47,791 nucleotides of DNA, taken from NCBI GenBank assembly GCA_016209605.1, contig JACQVS010000187.1, positions 1-47,791 of the forward strand. Direction: 5' to 3'. Source of the stretch: Planctomycetota bacterium. GTDB taxonomy: Bacteria; Planctomycetota; UBA8108; JACQVS01. Positions 43,626-47,791 of this stretch are shown here, one piece after another (positions within the stretch are counted from its first letter, which is position 1; every line of letters begins with the position of its first letter). The notes under the pieces were generated by a model, which saw only the letters and a list, made by a program, of their open reading frames with translations, did not search any database and had not been told where the DNA came from. The translations under genes and the position numbers were made by a program.

Positions 43626-44531
43626 ATGGCCCTTGTAGTTGCCCGAACCGTTTCTGTTCGCCGGACCCTCCGGCAGTCTCCGGTGGACGAGCCAAGGTGG
43701 GTCCAGGGGGCCCTGATCGCCTCGTCGCTTGGCTTCCTCGGCTTGTTTCTCTTCGCGCCGCTGGCCGCGGTCTTCACGGAGGCGCTCCGCAAGGGTCTGG
43801 GCGCTTATCTCGAGAGCTTCCGGGAACCGGACGCCCTCTCGGCGATCGAGCTGACTCTCTTTACAGCGGCGATCGCCGTGCCGGCCAACCTCGCCTTCGG
43901 CCTGGCCGCTTCCTGGGCCATCGCCAAGTTCAACTTCGTGGGGAAGAGCATCCTGGTGACCTTGATCGACCTGCCGTTCGCCGTCTCGCCGGTGATTTCG
44001 GGATTGATCTTCGTCTTGCTCTTCGGGCTCCAGGGCTGGCTCGGCCCGTGGCTGGCAGAACAGGATATCAAGATCATCTTCGCGGTGCCGGGAATCGTGC
44101 TCGCCACCATCTTCGTCACCTTCCCCTTCGTGGCGCGGGAACTGATCCCGCTCATGCAAGAGCAGGGGACGGAGGAGGAGCAAGCGGCGCTCCTGCTGGG
44201 GGCCGGCGGCTGGCAGACCTTCCGGCGGGTGACCCTCCCCAACGTCAAATGGGCGCTCCTTTATGGCGTGATCCTCTGCAACGCGCGGGCCATGGGGGAG
44301 TTCGGCGCGGTGTCGGTGGTCTCCGGGCACATCCGGGGGAGGACCAACACCATGCCCCTTCACGTGGAGATCCTTTACAACGAGTACAACTTCGCCGCCG
44401 CCTTCTCGGTGGCCTCTCTGCTCACCCTCCTGGCGCTGTTCACGCTCGCGCTCAAGGCGCTGGTCGAATGGAAGCGCCGCGAGGAGGTCTCCCATGCCCT
44501 TGAAGCGGCGGCGGCAGAGGAGGGTCGATGA
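43626..44531 (+). CDS. cysW: Sulfate ABC transporter permease CysW
   Basis: Second permease, 301 aa. Membrane helices with [24 protein letters not shown], and the EAA-type loop [56 protein letters not shown] typical of CysW. The first 25 residues are hydrophilic. Its stop overlaps the cysA start by 4 nt (ATGA). Confidence 0.94.
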   Translation: MALVVARTVSVRRTLRQSPVDEPRWVQGALIASSLGFLGLFLFAPLAAVFTEALRKGLGAYLESFREPDALSAIELTLFTAAIAVPANLAFGLAASWAIAKFNFVGKSILVTLIDLPFAVSPVISGLIFVLLFGLQGWLGPWLAEQDIKIIFAVPGIVLATIFVTFPFVARELIPLMQEQGTEEEQAALLLGAGGWQTFRRVTLPNVKWALLYGVILCNARAMGEFGAVSVVSGHIRGRTNTMPLHVEILYNEYNFAAAFSVASLLTLLALFTLALKALVEWKRREEVSHALEAAAAEEGR

Positions 44532-45601
44532 GCATCGAAGTCCATCACCTCACCAAGACCTTCGGCACCTTCGCCGCCTTGCGCGATGTGAGCCTGACCG
44601 TGCTGAGCGGGGAGCTGGTCGCCATCCTCGGGCCTTCCGGGTCGGGGAAGACGACCCTGCTCCGGATCATCGCCGGCCTGGAGCGGCCCGATGAGGGAAG
44701 CGGCCCGATCCTCTTCCATGAAAAAGACATGGCAAGGCGCAACGTCGGGGATCGGCAGGTGGGTTTCGTGTTTCAGCACTACGCGCTTTTCCGGCACATG
44801 AGCGTTTTTGAGAACGTAGCGTTCGGGCTCCGGGTCCGGGCGCGCTTTTCACGCCCCTCAAAGCAACAGATTCGGTTGAAGGTCCAACAGCTCTTGAGCC
44901 TGGTCCAGATGGAAGGGATGGCGGAGCGCTATCCCGGCCAGCTTTCCGGCGGCCAGAGGCAGCGCGTCGCCCTCGCCCGCGCCCTGGCGGTGGAGCCGAA
45001 GGTGCTTCTTCTCGATGAGCCCTTCGGCGCGCTGGACGCCAAGGTGCGCCAGGAGCTCCGGCGCTGGCTGCGCCGGCTTCACGACGAGATTTCCATCACC
45101 AGCGTGTTCGTCACCCATGACCAGGATGAAGCCCTGGAGCTGGCGGATCGCGTCGTGGTGATGAATCAGGGCGCGGTCGAGCAGATCGGCACCCCGGATG
45201 AGCTCTTTCACCATCCGAAGACGGAGTTCGTGATGAGCTTTCTCGGCCAGGTCAACCGTTTCCACGGCCGGGTCGAAGGAGGCAAGGTCCTCTTCGCCAG
45301 CATCACGGTGTCCACCCCCCGGCTTGAAGGCGCCCCGGCCGGCCACGCCCGGGTCTTCATCCGCCCGCACGAGCTGGATCTAGACCTCCAGGAGAACGGG
45401 CGCCCGGGATTGAAAGCCTTCGTCCTCCGCATCTACTCCGCCGGACCGACGGTGCGCCTGGAGCTGGCCGCGGAATCCGGAGAAACCTTCCTGGCGGAGC
45501 TCTCCCAGGATCGGTTCCAGGCCTTGAAAATCAGCGCCGGAAGCACGATCTTCGTGGCGCCGCGGGATCTCAGGGTCTTCGGGAGCGGCAATGGCCGATG
45601 A
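44528..45601 (+). CDS. cysA: Sulfate ABC transporter ATP-binding protein CysA
   Basis: ATPase of the importer, 357 aa. Walker [19 protein letters not shown]-loop [22 protein letters not shown], signature [15 protein letters not shown], Walker [21 protein letters not shown] and H-loop [18 protein letters not shown] are complete. A C-terminal TOBE-type domain (about residues 240-357) follows, as in CysA. It overlaps cysW by 4 nt and yezD by 11 nt. Confidence 0.96.
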   Translation: MSIEVHHLTKTFGTFAALRDVSLTVLSGELVAILGPSGSGKTTLLRIIAGLERPDEGSGPILFHEKDMARRNVGDRQVGFVFQHYALFRHMSVFENVAFGLRVRARFSRPSKQQIRLKVQQLLSLVQMEGMAERYPGQLSGGQRQRVALARALAVEPKVLLLDEPFGALDAKVRQELRRWLRRLHDEISITSVFVTHDQDEALELADRVVVMNQGAVEQIGTPDELFHHPKTEFVMSFLGQVNRFHGRVEGGKVLFASITVSTPRLEGAPAGHARVFIRPHELDLDLQENGRPGLKAFVLRIYSAGPTVRLELAAESGETFLAELSQDRFQALKISAGSTIFVAPRDLRVFGSGNGR

Positions 45602-45812
45602 GAGAATGACGCCCATGAGCTTGCATCAAAACAGAGACGAGCGTTCCCAGGGAACGGAGGGACTGGGAGCCGTTGAGCGCGATATCCTCCATGCTATCCG
45701 CTCCATCCGGTACGGGGCCGTCGAGATCATCATCCACGACTCGAGGGTGGTCCAGATCGAGCGCAAGGAGAAGGTCCGCTTCGATCTGAACGAGGGGGAG
45801 AAACGTCGATAA
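45591..45812 (+). CDS. yezD: YezD family small protein (DUF2292)
   Basis: 73 aa. The core [39 protein letters not shown] is the YezD/DUF2292 pattern (GxVEIxIHDGRVVQIERxEKxR). Such genes often end sulfate-transport operons; the biochemical role is not known to me. Start ATG 45591 overlaps cysA; ATG 45606 and 45615 are alternatives. The last residues (NEGEKRR) are longer than usual and border the porin remnant, whose frame opens inside them. Confidence 0.8.
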   Translation: MADERMTPMSLHQNRDERSQGTEGLGAVERDILHAIRSIRYGAVEIIIHDSRVVQIERKEKVRFDLNEGEKRR

Positions 45813-46164
45813 ATTCAACGCCTGGCAAGTGGCCGTGTCTTACCTCTTGACCGGGGAGAAAGCTTCCTACAAGGGAGTGGATCCGAAGAAGCCCTTTGAC
45901 TTCTCGCTCGGCAACTGGGGAGCATTTGAAATCGTCGGCCGCTTCAGCTCGCTCGACGTCGACTCCCAGGCGTTTCCAGTCTTTGCCAGCTCGGCGACCT
46001 CGGCCGAAAAGGCCCGGGCGTGGGGGGGCGGCGTGAACTGGTACCTCAACAAGAGCGTCAAGCTCGCCCTGGACTACGAGTGGACGAAATTCCACGGCGG
46101 CGGCAGCGCCGGAGACCGCGAGGAAGAAAATGCGCTCCTGGGCCGCGTCCAGGTCAGCTTCTGA
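45805..46164 (+). pseudogene. Porin (OprO/OprP-like) C-terminal remnant
   Basis: Reading from 45805 (frame open from 45790): [22 protein letters not shown], then DFSLGNWGAFEIVGRFSSLDVDS, WGGGVNWYLNKSVKLALDYEWTKFHG and final NALLGRVQVSF with the terminal Phe needed for outer-membrane insertion. This is the last third of an OprO/OprP-type trimeric porin. No signal peptide or N-terminal strands are present; only GTG 45829 could start it. The full porin would normally follow the sulfate genes as the outer-membrane uptake channel, so a deletion joining yezD to the porin 3' end is likely. Confidence 0.75.
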
Positions 46165-46170
46165 AGACCG

Positions 46171-46665
46171 TCAACCGCCCGCGCGCTTGCTCGCCCTCGC
46201 AATGATCAACGGCATGGCCGCTTTGTCCCGCCGGATTTTTCGCAGGGTGATGTTCACCACCTCCGCCAAGCTGTGGCGGTCGAGGATGCCGGCGATGGCC
46301 GCGCGCACATCCTCCATCAAGAGCCGCAGCCCGCAGTGCTCCTCATCGGGGCAGGAGCACGGCTGGTAGGCGGTTTTGCTGACGCAGCGGATCGGGGCGA
46401 GGGGGCCGTCAATCAAGCGCACCACGTCGCCGATGACGATCTCGCGCATGGGCTTCCTGAGAAAGTATCCCCCTTGTTTCCCCCTCTTGCTGTCGAGATA
46501 TCCGGCGTTCTTGAGCTGGACGAGAATCTGCTCGAGAAACTTCACCGGCAGCTTCTCTTTCTCCGCCAGCTCGCCGATCTTCAGCATCGGCTGCCCCAGC
46601 TCCTGCACCATGCCAAGGTCGATGAGAGCGCGCAAGGCGTATTCGCCTCTTTTGGAAAGCTTCAT
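46171..46665 (-). CDS. Rrf2 family transcriptional regulator (CymR/IscR-like)
   Basis: DNA-binding regulator, 164 aa. MKLSKRGEYALRALIDLG and EKLPVKFLEQILVQLKNAGYLDSKRGKQGGYFL form the winged helix of Rrf2 proteins. C94, C103, C105 and C111 (IRCVSKTAYQPCSCPDEEHCGLRLL) are placed like the FeS ligands of IscR-type members, so it may sense Fe-S state or cysteine supply. It is convergent with the sulfate operon (7 nt after the porin remnant), and Rrf2 proteins of the CymR type control sulfate/cysteine uptake; regulation of that operon is inferred from this and from a shared 9-mer upstream of both. Confidence 0.88.
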   Translation of the reverse strand: MKLSKRGEYALRALIDLGMVQELGQPMLKIGELAEKEKLPVKFLEQILVQLKNAGYLDSKRGKQGGYFLRKPMREIVIGDVVRLIDGPLAPIRCVSKTAYQPCSCPDEEHCGLRLLMEDVRAAIAGILDRHSLAEVVNITLRKIRRDKAAMPLIIARASKRAGG

Positions 46666-46722
46666 GACCCGCCAAGTCTATTAAGGGAGTAGAGAATATC
46701 AAGGATAAATTTCGAGAAACGG

Positions 46723-47676
46723 TCAAGGCTTCAAGCGGTAGGACAGCCGCACCGCCTCGATGGCCGGCGCCTGGCGAGCGGCGGCGTTGGATAGGATCTG
46801 CACCGCGAAGCGCGCCCACTCCTTCTCCAGGAGACCGCCGGGATCGGCTACCCCGCCGGCGAGGGGGCCAGTTCCGCCGAAGCGGTCGAGGCTCTCGCCG
46901 CCCCCTTCCCAGAGGAGGATGGCCTCGGTCCCCGGCGGCTGGTCCTTGAACAGGAGCCGCGCCGGGCCCAGCTCGAGGTCGTGGGCGAGAACCGCCCGGC
47001 CCGGCCCCAGCCCCGGCCGGAAGGGGAGCGATACGGCGGCGCTGCGCTCGGCGTCCAGGAGCAGGCGCGCCGTGGAAACATCGGGGCGGGCGCCGCAGTC
47101 GGGGAGCGGCTCCTTTCCGGCCTCAAGGCGGATCCAGCCTGGCGATCCCGCGCCCGCCCCGGCTTTTTGCTCTTTCGGCGCGGCGCTTCCCGGCAGGCCG
47201 CCCAACGCTTCGAGGCTGGAGCAGTCGAGGAGGATGCCTCCCGTCGCCTGGAGCAGGATGGAGCCGCCGCTGCCTCCCCCTCCGGGCCCGGAGACGCTAC
47301 TACCGAAACCGCTCCGAACACCATCGCCTCCCGAGCCTCCGTTGGCGAGGATCTTCCCGCCGCTCAGATCCAGGCTGCCCCGAGCCGCCAGGTGAACGGC
47401 GCCGCCGCCTCCTCCTCCCCCGCCCCCCTGAACCACGAAAAACGTCCCATCCGATGCCCGATAGGAGATCACGGCGCTACCCCCGCCGCCGCCGCTTCCC
47501 GGAACGAGCGGCACGAGGTGCAGTTCACCGCGCGGCCCGCCCCCCAGGCCGCCGTGGGGGAGGCTGAAGGGTCCCTGACGAGCGCTTCCGGGGTCGCCAT
47601 CGCCGCCGCGCTCCCGGGCGCCGCCTCCTCCTCCCGGAGCGCTTTTGCCGTAGAAGGTGTTCCATCTCGTGTCCAC
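46723..47676 (-). CDS. Glycine-rich secreted-type protein, partial or truncated at its 5' end
   Basis: C-terminal part of a protein with Gly-rich segments alternating with short beta-like stretches (SGGGGGSAVISYRASDGTFFVVQGGGGGGGGGAVHLAARGSLDLSGGKI, GGSILLQATGGILLDCSSLEALG), a pattern of extracellular beta-solenoid-like proteins. The last 100 residues are not Gly-rich (ALLWEGG, ARFAVQILSNAAARQAPAIEAVRLSYRL). GTG 47676 is the first start in the frame, but coding-like sequence (GGLSGGRGGETLAAVD) continues upstream to about 47772, where an in-frame TAG (47773-47775) stands 16 nt from the window edge. So the real gene is longer or has a nonsense change; no signal peptide is visible. Function unknown. 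Confidence 0.55.
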   Translation of the reverse strand: MDTRWNTFYGKSAPGGGGGARERGGDGDPGSARQGPFSLPHGGLGGGPRGELHLVPLVPGSGGGGGSAVISYRASDGTFFVVQGGGGGGGGGAVHLAARGSLDLSGGKILANGGSGGDGVRSGFGSSVSGPGGGGSGGSILLQATGGILLDCSSLEALGGLPGSAAPKEQKAGAGAGSPGWIRLEAGKEPLPDCGARPDVSTARLLLDAERSAAVSLPFRPGLGPGRAVLAHDLELGPARLLFKDQPPGTEAILLWEGGGESLDRFGGTGPLAGGVADPGGLLEKEWARFAVQILSNAAARQAPAIEAVRLSYRLKP

Positions 47677-47791
47677 CGCCGCGAGCGTCTCCCCGCCCCG
47701 GCCGCCGGAGAGGCCGCCCGGCCGGGCGCGGTCCAGCCGGGCGAGGAGGCTGCCCGGCCCCCCCGTCCCGGTCTAGATGGTGGGCGCGCCG

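Overview
The window looks like a high-G+C chromosomal segment of a bacterium of the planctomycete type, probably from an environmental genome. Direct support is the style of its secreted proteins: a cytochrome-like CxxCH domain fused to WD40 repeats, several proteins with paired GDxNxDGxxDxSDA (dockerin-like) repeats, DUF3500, RCC1-like repeats of the VAWGxN type, and the remnant of a Ser/Thr kinase fused to a WD40 region. The phylum is an inference; there is no rRNA gene and no tRNA gene was seen.

Layout. 1-2338: a long palindromic repeat, then a 2.2-kb element bounded by 17-bp perfect inverted repeats that carries an S41 peptidase gene and a wrecked DDE transposase. 2339-3269: an FG-GAP/dockerin-like gene cut at its 5' end exactly at the element border and frameshifted. 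3401-15734: a plus-strand run for secreted or surface proteins: a dockerin-like protein, a Tat-exported GH116 glucosidase, a TIM-barrel glycosidase, a CotH-kinase protein with lamin-tail domain, a metallophosphoesterase and a cytochrome/WD40 protein. 15764-21207 (minus): a hypothetical protein, an Hpt phosphotransfer protein, a DUF3500 protein, an enolase-superfamily sugar-acid dehydratase and a copper-monooxygenase-like protein. 21295-24894: an MBL-fold phosphodiesterase-like gene facing a nucleoside-phosphorylase-like / spore-photoproduct-lyase-like radical SAM pair, then an SDR. 24917-27598: an RCC1/dockerin-like protein, a kinase pseudogene and a HigBA toxin-antitoxin pair. 27799-31176: a giant membrane aminopropyltransferase-TPR fusion. 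31636-39144: a complete F1Fo ATP synthase operon (atpZ, atpI-like, B, E, F, H, A, G, D, C) with a GH57 lipoprotein gene 10 nt behind it. 41733-46665: a sulfate ABC-transport operon (sbp-cysT-cysW-cysA-yezD), a porin remnant and a convergent Rrf2 regulator. 46723-end: a glycine-rich protein.

How the genes work together. The ATP synthase and sulfate uptake regions are core modules. The rest is dominated by exported proteins for glycoconjugate breakdown (GH116, GH20-like, GH57, sugar-acid dehydratase) and by proteins sharing the dockerin-like module, which may be a common surface-attachment tag. At least four genes are remnants (transposase, FG-GAP protein, kinase, porin), three of them by internal or terminal deletion. 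Dispersed structured repeats lie in the intergenic spaces; one family has two copies whose hairpins differ only by base-pair-preserving changes.
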